Of a stretch of 64,000 bases of DNA, positions 51,833 to 60,837 are shown piece by piece. The notes under the pieces are model-generated. The model was not told the origin of the DNA. It searched no databases and saw only the letters and a program-made list of their open reading frames with translations. This DNA comes from ENR-C587 sp942493235 (GTDB lineage: Bacteria; Bacteroidota; Ignavibacteria; Kapaibacteriales; UBA2268), in the NCBI GenBank assembly GCA_942493235.1, contig OW818676.1, positions 2,728,001 through 2,792,000 on the forward strand, written 5' to 3'. Made by a program: the position numbers and the translations under genes. The stretch's first letter is position 1, and each line of letters opens with the position of its first letter.

Positions 51833-51854
51833 GAATTCAAAAATAATAAAATTT

Positions 51855-51870
51855 TGGCATAATCATTGCA
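51855..51870 (+). promoter_or_regulatory. Sigma-54 promoter upstream of the NtrC-type regulator
   Basis: TTGGCATAATCATTGCA has the -24 GG (51856-51857) and -12 GC (51868-51869) separated by exactly 10 bases, against the consensus TGGCAC-N5-TTGCW; only one core base differs (T for C in GGCAC). It starts 51 bases before the regulator's ATG, leaving room for a leader of about 25 bases. Confidence 0.75.
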
Positions 51871-51905
51871 AAATTAATATTACATTGTATAAAATAGGTA
51901 ATTAA

Positions 51906-53285
51906 ATGAATTCATTAAATATATTATTAGTAGATGATGAAACTGCTCAACGTGATTCAATAGCAGGTTTTTTGCAGAAAAAAGGCTATACGATTTTCTC
52001 GGCAGACTCCGTTGATAACGCAATCGCTATTGTAAAAACCAATTTAATCGATTTGATAATTTCCGATTATTCAATGCCTGCAAAAAGCGGATTAGACCTA
52101 CTCAAAGAAGTAAAATTGCTTAACCCGTTGATACCGGTGGTAATTGTTACTGCTTATGGTACAATAGAAAATGCAGTTGAAATTATGAAAATCGGTGCAT
52201 TTGATTATTTACAAAAACCAATAGACTTACAGGAAATTCTATTGATGATAGAAAAAGCTCGAAAGCATAATCTATTAATTTCCGAAAATATTATTCTTAA
52301 AAATAAACTAAACGAAAAATATTCATTCGACTCCATAATATCAAACAGTAACGAGATGGAAACCGTACTCAATACAGCGGTAAGAGTTGCCAAATCAAAA
52401 GCCTCAATCTTAGTAAGAGGCGAAAGCGGTACCGGTAAAGAATTGATAGCCAAAGCTATACATTATTCCAGCGATAGAGCCGATAAGCCTTTTATTGTGA
52501 TTAATTGTGCTGCTATGCCGGAGACTTTATTTGAAAGTGAACTATTCGGGCATGAAAAGGGAGCTTTCACCGGAGCAGACAAACAGCGTATAGGCAAATT
52601 TGAGCAGGCAGACGGCGGTACGCTCTTTATTGATGAAGTAGGCGATATTCCAATGCCCGTTCAAGTTAAACTACTCAGAGCCGTCCAATTTGGCGAAATT
52701 CAAAGACTTGGCGGAAAATCTCCTATGACTGTTGATGTTCGCATTATTACCGCTACTAATAGAAATTTAGAAGAAATGCTCAAAAATGGCGAGTTTCGCG
52801 AAGATTTATTCTATAGGTTTAATGTGATTACAATTGATATTCCTCCGTTAAAAAATAGAAAAACGGACATTCCCTACTTAATCGATTATTTTATTAAAAA
52901 GTATGCCGCTTATAATGGAAAGAAAATCAATGGAATAACTAAAGAAGCTATAGATATTCTAATGCGTTATGACTATCAAGGCAATGTTCGTGAACTTGAA
53001 AATATTATTCATCGTGCTGTTGTTTTTGCTCGTTATGATGCTATTTCAATAGATGATTTGCCGGACAATATTAGCAATAATTATCAATCCGATAGTAATC
53101 ATTGCAAAAGTAATTATGAAGAAATTGATTTGGGCGATTTAAATATAGCTGTAGATAATTTGGAAGAGACGATGATAAAAAAAGCTATCGACTTTACTAA
53201 CGGCAATCAAGTAAAAGCAGCTAATTTGTTAAATATATCAGAGAGAACTCTTAGATATAAAATGCAGAGGTTGAATCTAAAATAA
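51906..53285 (+). CDS. Sigma-54-dependent response regulator (NtrC family)
   Basis: A 459-residue regulator. Receiver domain (1-120) with DDE, phospho-acceptor Asp in LIISDYSMP and Lys in QKP. AAA+ domain with Walker A GESGTGKE, sigma-54 contact loop GAFTGA, Walker B GGTLFIDE and the R-finger region FREDLFYRF. Fis-type helix-turn-helix at the end (NQVKAANLLNISERTLRYKM). It activates sigma-54 promoters after phosphorylation. No histidine kinase is adjacent, so it is an orphan here. It is itself preceded by a sigma-54-like promoter, so autoactivation is likely. Confidence 0.95.
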   Translation: MNSLNILLVDDETAQRDSIAGFLQKKGYTIFSADSVDNAIAIVKTNLIDLIISDYSMPAKSGLDLLKEVKLLNPLIPVVIVTAYGTIENAVEIMKIGAFDYLQKPIDLQEILLMIEKARKHNLLISENIILKNKLNEKYSFDSIISNSNEMETVLNTAVRVAKSKASILVRGESGTGKELIAKAIHYSSDRADKPFIVINCAAMPETLFESELFGHEKGAFTGADKQRIGKFEQADGGTLFIDEVGDIPMPVQVKLLRAVQFGEIQRLGGKSPMTVDVRIITATNRNLEEMLKNGEFREDLFYRFNVITIDIPPLKNRKTDIPYLIDYFIKKYAAYNGKKINGITKEAIDILMRYDYQGNVRELENIIHRAVVFARYDAISIDDLPDNISNNYQSDSNHCKSNYEEIDLGDLNIAVDNLEETMIKKAIDFTNGNQVKAANLLNISERTLRYKMQRLNLK

Positions 53286-53325
53286 TCGACAATTTTGTAT
53301 AATTATATTTGACATTACTTTGACA

Positions 53326-53398
53326 ATGCTTTTACAATGCTTTGGCAGAGTTTTACAATGCTTTTATAGAGTTTTTACAGAGTTTTTACAATGTTTTA
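53326..53398. repeat. Short tandem repeats of TTTTACAATGC type
   Basis: Units such as TTTTACAATGCTTTGGCAGAG and TTTTACAATGCTTTTATAGAG (about 21 bp), then TTTTTACAGAG and TTTTTACAATG, in the gap between the regulator and the small secreted protein. Likely slippage-derived; no function seen. Confidence 0.6.
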
Positions 53399-53471
53399 GA
53401 ATATTTTTCTATAGTTTAATTATAATTTAACTATAATCTTTCAACAGAGATTTTAATAATAATTTAAAAGG

Positions 53472-53810
53472 GTGAATAAATTGAGAAGAATCGTAAATTT
53501 TTGTGTTATTATATTTGCAGTATTGCTAATAAGCAATGTAGAAGGTACTGCTCAGGGTAAAGGGAAAGGGAAAATGCACAACAATCAATGCAAGATGGTA
53601 CTTGATTCTAATGCAAAAAAATGCCCTAATAACTGTAATCCTAAGTCAAACCCAAATGATACTGTGAAAGCTCATTGCGGACATTTCGTTGATAAAGACG
53701 GAGATGGTATTAATGACAATAGATGTAGTGGCATGGGCATCGGTAAACGGAAAAGGCACGGCAAAGTACTAAATGTTGACTCTGTCGAAGTAATAAACAA
53801 AAAAAAATAA
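53472..53810 (+). CDS. Small secreted Cys-rich protein with an EF-hand-like loop
   Basis: A 112-residue protein with a signal peptide (VNFCVIIFAVLLISN ... GTAQG). The start is GTG at 53472 or TTG three codons later; AAAAGGG suits either. Body: MHNNQCKMVLDSNAKKCPNN CNPKS with several Cys, then the loop DKDGDGINDNRCSG, an EF-hand-type calcium signature, and a basic tail (GKRKRHGKVL). It sits 78 bases before actA in the same direction, possibly in the same operon. Function unknown. I do not know it as a standard ACIII subunit. Confidence 0.7.
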   Translation: MNKLRRIVNFCVIIFAVLLISNVEGTAQGKGKGKMHNNQCKMVLDSNAKKCPNNCNPKSNPNDTVKAHCGHFVDKDGDGINDNRCSGMGIGKRKRHGKVLNVDSVEVINKKK

Positions 53811-53888
53811 CGGATTTGCAAATTCTTTATTAAGAGTTCGGATTTATTTGTTAATTTGCAAGTTCTAAAATGTATAATAGTAGTGCAA

Positions 53889-54593
53889 ATGGATAAATTC
53901 GATTTTATAATTAAGAAAAAAATCATACTTACGATTGTCTGGATTTCAATGGTAATATTGTCCGTTTATTTGGGATATGACTATTCAATATCAAATGTTA
54001 ATTATTCCCCATCTCAGCCTCTGAATTTCTCTCATAAAGCACATTGTGAGAAATATGCTATGAAATGCACTTTTTGCCATTACAATGCAGAGAAAAACGA
54101 ATTTTCAAATATCCCCGACCTTAAAGCTTGCATGACTTGTCATATTGGAGTCAAAAATATCAGTGAAATTATTAAGCCGCTTATTACCAGCTATGATGCT
54201 GATTCCATTGTAGTCTGGAATAGATTATACAAATTGCCGAATTTTGTACATTTTAATCACAGCACTCATATCAGGGCAATGATTGACTGCTCAAGCTGCC
54301 ATGGTCAAGTAGAAACAATTGACAGCTTATACCAGAGCACACGTTTAACTATGAAATTTTGCTTAGACTGCCATAGAAATCCGGAGCAACTAATTATTCC
54401 GGCTCGCGAAATATCAGGTATTTTTACTTATTCCGATACTATTAGCAAAATACTAATAATCAATAGTTCTAAAAGCATTAGCGAACCTTTCACCGGTAAA
54501 TATAAGGCTCAAAATAGAAGATGTATAAATGGAATTAATTTACCGATTATCCCGACAAAAGGACCAGAAAATTGCTCCTCTTGTCATTATTGA
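53889..54593 (+). CDS. actA: Alternative complex III pentahaem cytochrome c subunit ActA
   Basis: A 234-residue protein from ATG at 53889 (MDKFDFIIKKKIILTIVWIS). One N-terminal membrane segment, then five CxxCH haem motifs: CTFCH, CMTCH, CSSCH, CLDCH and CSSCH. This count and length fit ActA, the periplasmic multihaem entry to cytochrome c acceptors. First gene of actABCDEF, which replaces the bc1 complex by oxidising quinol. Confidence 0.93.
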   Translation: MDKFDFIIKKKIILTIVWISMVILSVYLGYDYSISNVNYSPSQPLNFSHKAHCEKYAMKCTFCHYNAEKNEFSNIPDLKACMTCHIGVKNISEIIKPLITSYDADSIVVWNRLYKLPNFVHFNHSTHIRAMIDCSSCHGQVETIDSLYQSTRLTMKFCLDCHRNPEQLIIPAREISGIFTYSDTISKILIINSSKSISEPFTGKYKAQNRRCINGINLPIIPTKGPENCSSCHY

Positions 54594-54601
54594 GGTGTTA
54601 A

Positions 54602-57280
54602 ATGAACAGGCGTAACTTCTTGATAAATATGGTTGGATTATTAACATTGTCGGCAAGCTCTTGCAGAAGACCGGAGCAAAGAATATTTTCTGCTACCGAT
54701 TCAAAAGAGGCTATGCCTATCGGTGAAGCTGTATATTATCATTCTATTTATAATAAATTCGGAATAAGCTACGGATTAAGTATCAAACTAATTGACGGTA
54801 AGCCAATTAAAATCGATGCTAATAAAAATTATTTTTCTAATTCAGGGACAACTAATGCCAATATAGAAACAGAACTATACCATCTTTATAATCCCGAAAG
54901 ATTTTTTAAACCAAATTATAAAAACAAAGATATTAACATAGCTCAAGCCATTGAATTATGCAAAAGTAAAGTCAATGAGTTTATTAATTCAAATAAGCAA
55001 ATTCGTATTATTATACCCGAAAACTATTCTCCGTCTTTAGAAAAGCTTATCGGATTAATCAGTGAAAAATCGCCGAATATTACATTTTATGTAAATGATA
55101 AAAATGATTTGCAAAAGCAAATAGATACTAATTCTATTTTATATAATTTGCAAGATGTTACACTTGCTGTTTTAAGACTATCAAAGTCTGTATTAACTAT
55201 TAATTCAGACATAATCGGGAGCAATAGCTCTTCCCTATTTTACTCTAATTGCATAAGCAAAAACGACATAAATATTTATTCTGTTTCACTTTATAGTACA
55301 TTAACAAGCATCAAGTCTATTAAAGATTATAGAATCACCGATATTGACTACTTTGTTAATTCATTGTTTAGTAAATATATTGAAAATCATTTCCAAAGTA
55401 ATAAACAATTATTGACATTATATAAACTTACTAAAGCTAATAGTGCTAATAATCTTACATTTGTTAATGAAATAATTGAGCTTCTCGATTCAAATCCTAA
55501 TATGCCTATTATAATTGACAGCAGAGCCTCAATTCAAAGCCAATTATTAGTTTCGATTTTAAATTATTATAGAGGATTATATGATAATCAATCAGTATTT
55601 AATAATGGATTGAAGCACTCATATTACTATAATTGCAAATACTTATCACAGTTCAGTTCAGATTTTTCTAATGAAGATTTGCTACTTATTTTAGATAATG
55701 ATTTTATAAGTAATTTCACTAATTTTAAAACCATTAATAAGCAGAATATCATAGCGAGTTCTGAATATAAATGCAAATTATTTGACTATGCCGAGCTTAC
55801 GATTCCTAAAACACATTTTCTCGAAGAATGGGGCGACTCTATAGCTATAAATGGAAATTATTCTATCTGCCAGCCGGTGATTAAACCTCTAAATGAAAAT
55901 TCCATTTCGGATATAGATTTAGTATTTCAGATTATTAAAGCTTTAAAAATTAATGAAATATCTAATTATGACGATTTATACTCATTTATAAATGCTCAGA
56001 CTAATGATGAAAATAAATGGGAAAATTTGTTGGTTAAAGGGTATGATAACTCACTATTTGAACTAATTGATTTCAAGATTGACCTTGATTCTGCAATTAA
56101 GTATTTATCGGATATATCGCCCATAGAGAAGACTAATGCCAGATTTACCTTATTTATACGAGATAATTTATACATAAAATCAGAGCGTGATAACCATAAT
56201 ATATATTTGAAGGAATTAATAAGTCCTATCAATTTGACATCAAATTATAACTACTTGGAAATAAACCCAATTGATGCAAGTGATTTAACTCTTGAAAACG
56301 GCGATATTGTCAAATTATCGACTCAGATCGGAGCAATCGAAATTCCGATTTTAATCAATAATGGTCGTGAAAATATTCACAAGCGTTTTAGCCTCGTAGC
56401 CGATAGATATTTACTATCCGAAAGCAGATGTAATATAGCCTCATTACTTAATAATTCCAATGACTTATCTGTAGTAGCAGATATAATAAAAACTGATAAG
56501 CATACAGAGATAATTCAAGAGAATGCAAATAAACTTTTCGGATTTGAATTAAATTATTTGAAAAAGTTGAAAGAAATTGATAATTTTAACGTTTATAATA
56601 GTTACAAATATTTAGATAAGCGATGGGGCTTAATAATTGATATAAATAAATGTTCAGGTTGCGGTGCATGCGTTACTGCCTGTAAGATTGAAAACAATAT
56701 TCCGGTGGTATCTGCCAAAGAGATTTTGAACGACAAGCAGATGAATTGGATTGATATTTTACAATTTACTAATTCAAAGGGTAGAACTTATTTTTTGCCA
56801 TATACTTGTCAACATTGTGAAGTAGCGAGTTGCGAAACGGCATGTCCGGTAACTGCTACCGTTCATAGTCCTGACGGACTTAACGAAATGGTCTATAATC
56901 GCTGTGTTGGCACACGCTACTGTATGGTAGCTTGCCAGTATAAAATCAGGAAATTTAATTTCAAAGACCATTATAAAAATTATCCCGAGCAGTTAAGGGC
57001 TATTCTAAACCCTAATGTAACTGTTAGGAGCGTAGGTGTCGCTGAGAAATGCACTATGTGCATACAGCGTATAAATAAATATTACCTGTTAAATGATGAT
57101 AAAAAATCGGAATTACCACGGACTGCCTGCCAGCAGTGCTGTCCGAATTCGGCAATTACTTTGGTTGATTTAAATGATAGAATTACTATAGAATTTATTG
57201 AAAACAATTACAACAGGCTTAGAAAAATAGTATTTAATAATTATACAAATCCTTCTATATTTTACATTTATGACGAATAA
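54602..57280 (+). CDS. actB: Alternative complex III iron-sulfur subunit ActB (molybdopterin-like + ferredoxin-like fusion)
   Basis: An 892-residue protein. Twin-arginine signal MNRRNFLINMVGLLTLSAS SC, with a lipobox, so it is a Tat-exported lipoprotein. A molybdopterin-oxidoreductase-like domain (about 40-680) lacks visible cofactor ligands, as in other ActB proteins. The C-terminal domain has four cluster sets: CSGCGACVTACK, CQHCEVASCETACP, CVGTRYCMVACQ and CTMCIQR...CQQCCP. Shorter than the usual roughly 1000 residues. Receives electrons in the quinol pathway. Nine bases after actA. Confidence 0.93.
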   Translation: MNRRNFLINMVGLLTLSASSCRRPEQRIFSATDSKEAMPIGEAVYYHSIYNKFGISYGLSIKLIDGKPIKIDANKNYFSNSGTTNANIETELYHLYNPERFFKPNYKNKDINIAQAIELCKSKVNEFINSNKQIRIIIPENYSPSLEKLIGLISEKSPNITFYVNDKNDLQKQIDTNSILYNLQDVTLAVLRLSKSVLTINSDIIGSNSSSLFYSNCISKNDINIYSVSLYSTLTSIKSIKDYRITDIDYFVNSLFSKYIENHFQSNKQLLTLYKLTKANSANNLTFVNEIIELLDSNPNMPIIIDSRASIQSQLLVSILNYYRGLYDNQSVFNNGLKHSYYYNCKYLSQFSSDFSNEDLLLILDNDFISNFTNFKTINKQNIIASSEYKCKLFDYAELTIPKTHFLEEWGDSIAINGNYSICQPVIKPLNENSISDIDLVFQIIKALKINEISNYDDLYSFINAQTNDENKWENLLVKGYDNSLFELIDFKIDLDSAIKYLSDISPIEKTNARFTLFIRDNLYIKSERDNHNIYLKELISPINLTSNYNYLEINPIDASDLTLENGDIVKLSTQIGAIEIPILINNGRENIHKRFSLVADRYLLSESRCNIASLLNNSNDLSVVADIIKTDKHTEIIQENANKLFGFELNYLKKLKEIDNFNVYNSYKYLDKRWGLIIDINKCSGCGACVTACKIENNIPVVSAKEILNDKQMNWIDILQFTNSKGRTYFLPYTCQHCEVASCETACPVTATVHSPDGLNEMVYNRCVGTRYCMVACQYKIRKFNFKDHYKNYPEQLRAILNPNVTVRSVGVAEKCTMCIQRINKYYLLNDDKKSELPRTACQQCCPNSAITLVDLNDRITIEFIENNYNRLRKIVFNNYTNPSIFYIYDE

Positions 57281-57374
57281 AATAAAATTTACGATAATAA
57301 AATATAGAATAATATTTAGGATAATAAAATTTACAATAATATATTTATAAAAGATAGAAAAAACGAGCAAATAT

Positions 57375-58685
57375 ATGGTCAACACAGTTAACAGATTAAA
57401 AGATAAAAGCTTAGAAATTCTAAACGGAAAGCAAAACCTTAGATATTGGATTATTATGGCAATTTCTTTCCTTTTGATTTTTCAAGGATTTATATCCGTC
57501 TATATTACTATTGAATATGGACTTGATATCTGGGGAATAAACAATAAAACAGTCTGGGGTATATCAATATCAAATTTTATATTTTGGATAGGGATAGCTC
57601 ATTCCGGAACATTGATTTCGGCTATTTTATTATTATTTAGGCAGAATTGGCGAAGCTCTATCAATAGAGCCGCTGAGGCAATGACTTTAATTGCAATAGT
57701 CTGTGCAGCAATTTTCCTAATAATTCACACAGGAAGACCTTGGTTAGCATGGCTGTGGATAGTTCCATATCCTAATCAATTCAATTTATGGGTAAATTTC
57801 AAATCTCCCCTATTTTGGGATTTTATTGCAATTTTAACTTATTTTATAGTTTCTTTAATATTCTGGTATTTAGGAATGTTACCGGACATTGCATTTTTAA
57901 AGAAAAATATAAAGAATAAATTTTTGAGAGGGGTATATAAATTCTTTGGGTTGGGCTGGGTAGGCTCATATAAGCAGTGGTCCGGATTTAACAAAGTCTA
58001 TACCGTAATTGCCGGCATTTCAACAGCGTTAGTAATCTCTGTTCACTCGGTAGTATCTATGGATTTTGCATTAATGAATCTGCCAAGCTGGCATTCGACT
58101 ATATTTCCACCTTATTTTGTAGCCGGTGCTATCTTTTCCGGTTGTGCCTTAGTAATAATATTATTATCAATAACAAGATATGCCTTTAATTTAGAAGAAT
58201 TTATAAAGATAGACCATATAGAGAAAATAAATAAAATTATATTTTTTATGTCGTGGATAGTCTTTTTTTCTTACTTTATTGAAGTATTTAGCACTTTATT
58301 TAATACAAGTCATTACGAGGATTCCATAGTTTTTATTAAATTAAAAAGTCCTCTTTTTTGGTTGATGATTATTCTAAATTGTATAATACCTCAATTATTG
58401 GTAATAAAACATTTCCGCCGGAATATCAAGTTTAGTGCATTGGTAAGTGGCTTAATTATCATCGGGATGTGGATAGAGAGATTTATGATAATAGTATTTT
58501 CTCAGAAAACAGGAATTCTACTGTCTAATGAAATTAATTATAATCCTTCGATTTTTGAGATTAGTATATTTCTCAGCACTATCGGTTTATTTGTATTTTT
58601 GTATATGTTATTTTTAAAATTTATTCCTATAGTACCAATTTGGGAAGTGGCAAATGAAGAAAAAGCAATTGGAAATAATCTGTAA
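57375..58685 (+). CDS. actC: Alternative complex III quinol-binding membrane subunit ActC (NrfD-like)
   Basis: A 436-residue NrfD/PsrC-family protein with about ten membrane helices (WIGIAHSGTLISAILLLFRQ, HTGRPWLAWLWIVPYPNQF, VISVHSVVSMDFALMNLPSW HSTIFPPYF). The charged residues in the first four-helix bundle are those linked to quinol oxidation in ACIII. The coding end overlaps actD by 32 bases. A 94-bp gap of AT-rich ATAATAAAATTTA repeats lies before it. Confidence 0.93.
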   Translation: MVNTVNRLKDKSLEILNGKQNLRYWIIMAISFLLIFQGFISVYITIEYGLDIWGINNKTVWGISISNFIFWIGIAHSGTLISAILLLFRQNWRSSINRAAEAMTLIAIVCAAIFLIIHTGRPWLAWLWIVPYPNQFNLWVNFKSPLFWDFIAILTYFIVSLIFWYLGMLPDIAFLKKNIKNKFLRGVYKFFGLGWVGSYKQWSGFNKVYTVIAGISTALVISVHSVVSMDFALMNLPSWHSTIFPPYFVAGAIFSGCALVIILLSITRYAFNLEEFIKIDHIEKINKIIFFMSWIVFFSYFIEVFSTLFNTSHYEDSIVFIKLKSPLFWLMIILNCIIPQLLVIKHFRRNIKFSALVSGLIIIGMWIERFMIIVFSQKTGILLSNEINYNPSIFEISIFLSTIGLFVFLYMLFLKFIPIVPIWEVANEEKAIGNNL

Positions 58686-59124
58686 TGATAATAATTACGA
58701 AGATGTTATCAAAATTCTTTCAGATTATAAAATAATGTACTTCGATAATTATTCGCAAGTGATTCCGCCATCATTTATTGATGAAAAAGGACCCAAGCGA
58801 GTATTCGGCTTTTGGGGATTTATTGCGGCAATTGTCGGAGTCTATCTCTCAATACTATTTTTGTATTGGACTCAGAAAATATCTTACCCGCTAAATATTG
58901 GCGGTAAGGATTTGTTTACTTTTGCCGCTTCAGTACCAATAATTTTTGAATTTACTGTACTGGTATTAGTTATTTCTTTATTTATTACATATTTAGTAAA
59001 TTATAAAATACTTAGGTGGAAAAAGAACTCAGGCAATATACGAACTATATTAATAGAGCATATTTATAATACTGATTTATTACAAAGCAAATTAGAACCA
59101 TTGGGAGCGGTAATCAAACAATGA
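58654..59124 (+). CDS. actD: Alternative complex III subunit ActD (DUF3341)
   Basis: A 156-residue DUF3341 protein with a short ferredoxin-like N-terminus (IICNDNNYEDVIKILSDYKI) and two membrane helices (FGFWGFIAAIVGVYLSILFL, FTFAASVPIIFEFTVLVLVI). It begins inside actC with a 32-base overlap, longer than the usual 4-8 bases, and its stop overlaps actE (ATGA). Confidence 0.9.
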   Translation: MKKKQLEIICNDNNYEDVIKILSDYKIMYFDNYSQVIPPSFIDEKGPKRVFGFWGFIAAIVGVYLSILFLYWTQKISYPLNIGGKDLFTFAASVPIIFEFTVLVLVISLFITYLVNYKILRWKKNSGNIRTILIEHIYNTDLLQSKLEPLGAVIKQ

Positions 59125-59738
59125 AAATTGTAAAATACATAAAATGGGTTTTTCTCTGGAGTATTCCTATTGTAATGCTTAGCTATGTATTGCTTGTCCA
59201 AAATAATTATTTTAAGTTTTTTAATAAGAATCAGCCTTTTGAATTGATTTCAGACATGGATAATACTATATCGCTCAAACAGCAATCAGAAAACATATTG
59301 AGCAAAAAGAAAATTTATGAATCGATGAAGCCTGATAAATCAGTATCTTACACTCACCCTCAATATAAATACGAATCTATTGATATTGAGAAATCTGTTA
59401 ATAACGGGGATAATCCTCTGCAAGCGACAAAAGAAGTATTTCTAAGAGGAAAACATTTATATGAAACTCATTGCATTTACTGCCATAATACTAATGGAAA
59501 AGGCGAAGGAATTATTGTTAACGGCGTACAGTTAAAAGCCGGTGAAGAGCCTTTCCCCGGACCTCCCGACCTAACACGCCGGCAGGCTGTAGAGTATCTA
59601 GATTCCAGAATTTTCCATATATTAAGTGCCGGACAGAATTTGATGTTTCCTGTAGCTTATAAATTAGATACAATTGACAGGCACTGCTTAGTCAAATATT
59701 TACGAATTTTACAAGGTGTAATTAAATATGATAAATAA
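59121..59738 (+). CDS. actE: Alternative complex III monohaem cytochrome c subunit ActE
   Basis: A 205-residue protein. N-terminal membrane segment (WVFLWSIPIVMLSYVLLVQ), then a class I cytochrome c domain with one haem motif CIYCHNTNGKGEG and a likely Met ligand in GQNLMFPVAYK. Electron output subunit of the complex. Overlaps actD by four bases and actF by 11. Confidence 0.93.
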   Translation: MKIVKYIKWVFLWSIPIVMLSYVLLVQNNYFKFFNKNQPFELISDMDNTISLKQQSENILSKKKIYESMKPDKSVSYTHPQYKYESIDIEKSVNNGDNPLQATKEVFLRGKHLYETHCIYCHNTNGKGEGIIVNGVQLKAGEEPFPGPPDLTRRQAVEYLDSRIFHILSAGQNLMFPVAYKLDTIDRHCLVKYLRILQGVIKYDK

Positions 59739-60756
59739 GATATTATATCCGGTTTTTGCTTTATCATTTATTGGATTATATTTTTATAGTCCCGAGAGAT
59801 TTTCTCCGAATCTTATTATGAATAATTTACTATTATTCGGAAGTCTCTATGCAGGAGTTATATTTTATTTGATTCAAGACACAATGAATTCAAAAATTGT
59901 AGTAAAATTGCAACCGTTTATGGATTCGTTTTTCAATATTAAGTATATGATACTGCTTTATTTCGTATTGTCGTTATCTATTCAGTCGAAATTTATCGAC
60001 TTATTTTCGTTTTCATACTTTAATGATTTTGTAGTCGGATATTATGATACTACCTATTTCGTACTAAGGCAATTAATATTCTTAGGCTTAGTAATGGGCT
60101 CACTTTATTATATACGATATAAGCAAAGTGTCGATACTATGTTTAATTATCTTCTTATGTTCGTGCTTAGTTTTGCATTTATAATATATTCTTATGATAT
60201 TTTAGCATTTGTTCAGGATTTGTCTATTCAATACTTTTGGCAAAGCACGATTTGGGCATTTTACTTATTTACGAGTTTATTGATATTCTTTTTGTCAATT
60301 ATCTCTATCACAAATGTATTTGATAAAGACAATATTAAGAGCGATTTCACTTATAGGATTTCTGCATTTCTATTCGGACTGAATATTTTCTGGTCATATC
60401 TTTTTTTCAGTCAATACATAATTATTTATTACGGATCTAATTCTTTGGATATTTTAGCACAGAATGTAAGATTTAATCAGCCTTGGCTATTGTATCAGGG
60501 ATTAGTACTGATTCTGCACATACTTGTTCCGTTTATATTTTTATTTACTAAGAAAAGCAAGACCTCGGTAAATAATATTCTAATTGCTAGCTATTCTACT
60601 ATAATGGCAATTATTCTTGATGTATTCTGCTATATGCTTCCGATATATTCAAGTAAGGGTATTGAAATTTATGAATATACATTTTTTATAATTACCTTCT
60701 TATTTTTTATATTGTTATATTTAAGTTCTTTGCAGAAAAAGTTTAAATCAGAATAA
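59728..60756 (+). CDS. actF: Alternative complex III membrane subunit ActF
   Basis: A 342-residue membrane protein with about ten helices, related to the second half of ActC (LSIQYFWQSTIWAFYLFTSL LIFFLSI, VRFNQPWLLYQGLVLILHIL VPF). ActF helps scaffold the membrane arm. Its last 30 bases before the stop are repeated directly downstream. The aa3-type oxidase often encoded after actF is absent from this window. Confidence 0.92.
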   Translation: MINKILYPVFALSFIGLYFYSPERFSPNLIMNNLLLFGSLYAGVIFYLIQDTMNSKIVVKLQPFMDSFFNIKYMILLYFVLSLSIQSKFIDLFSFSYFNDFVVGYYDTTYFVLRQLIFLGLVMGSLYYIRYKQSVDTMFNYLLMFVLSFAFIIYSYDILAFVQDLSIQYFWQSTIWAFYLFTSLLIFFLSIISITNVFDKDNIKSDFTYRISAFLFGLNIFWSYLFFSQYIIIYYGSNSLDILAQNVRFNQPWLLYQGLVLILHILVPFIFLFTKKSKTSVNNILIASYSTIMAIILDVFCYMLPIYSSKGIEIYEYTFFIITFLFFILLYLSSLQKKFKSE

Positions 60757-60789
60757 AAATTAAGTTCTTTGCAGAAAAAGTTTAAATCA
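60721..60789. repeat. 30-bp perfect direct repeat across the actF stop
   Basis: Bases 60721-60750, the 3' end of actF, recur exactly at 60760-60789, 39 bp on, starting TTAAGTTCTTTGCAGAAAAA. A recent tandem duplication after the stop codon. Confidence 0.9.
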
Positions 60790-60837
60790 ATAGAAAAAAT
60801 CATTAAATTGAAGATATTTGTTTTACAAATTTAAAAT

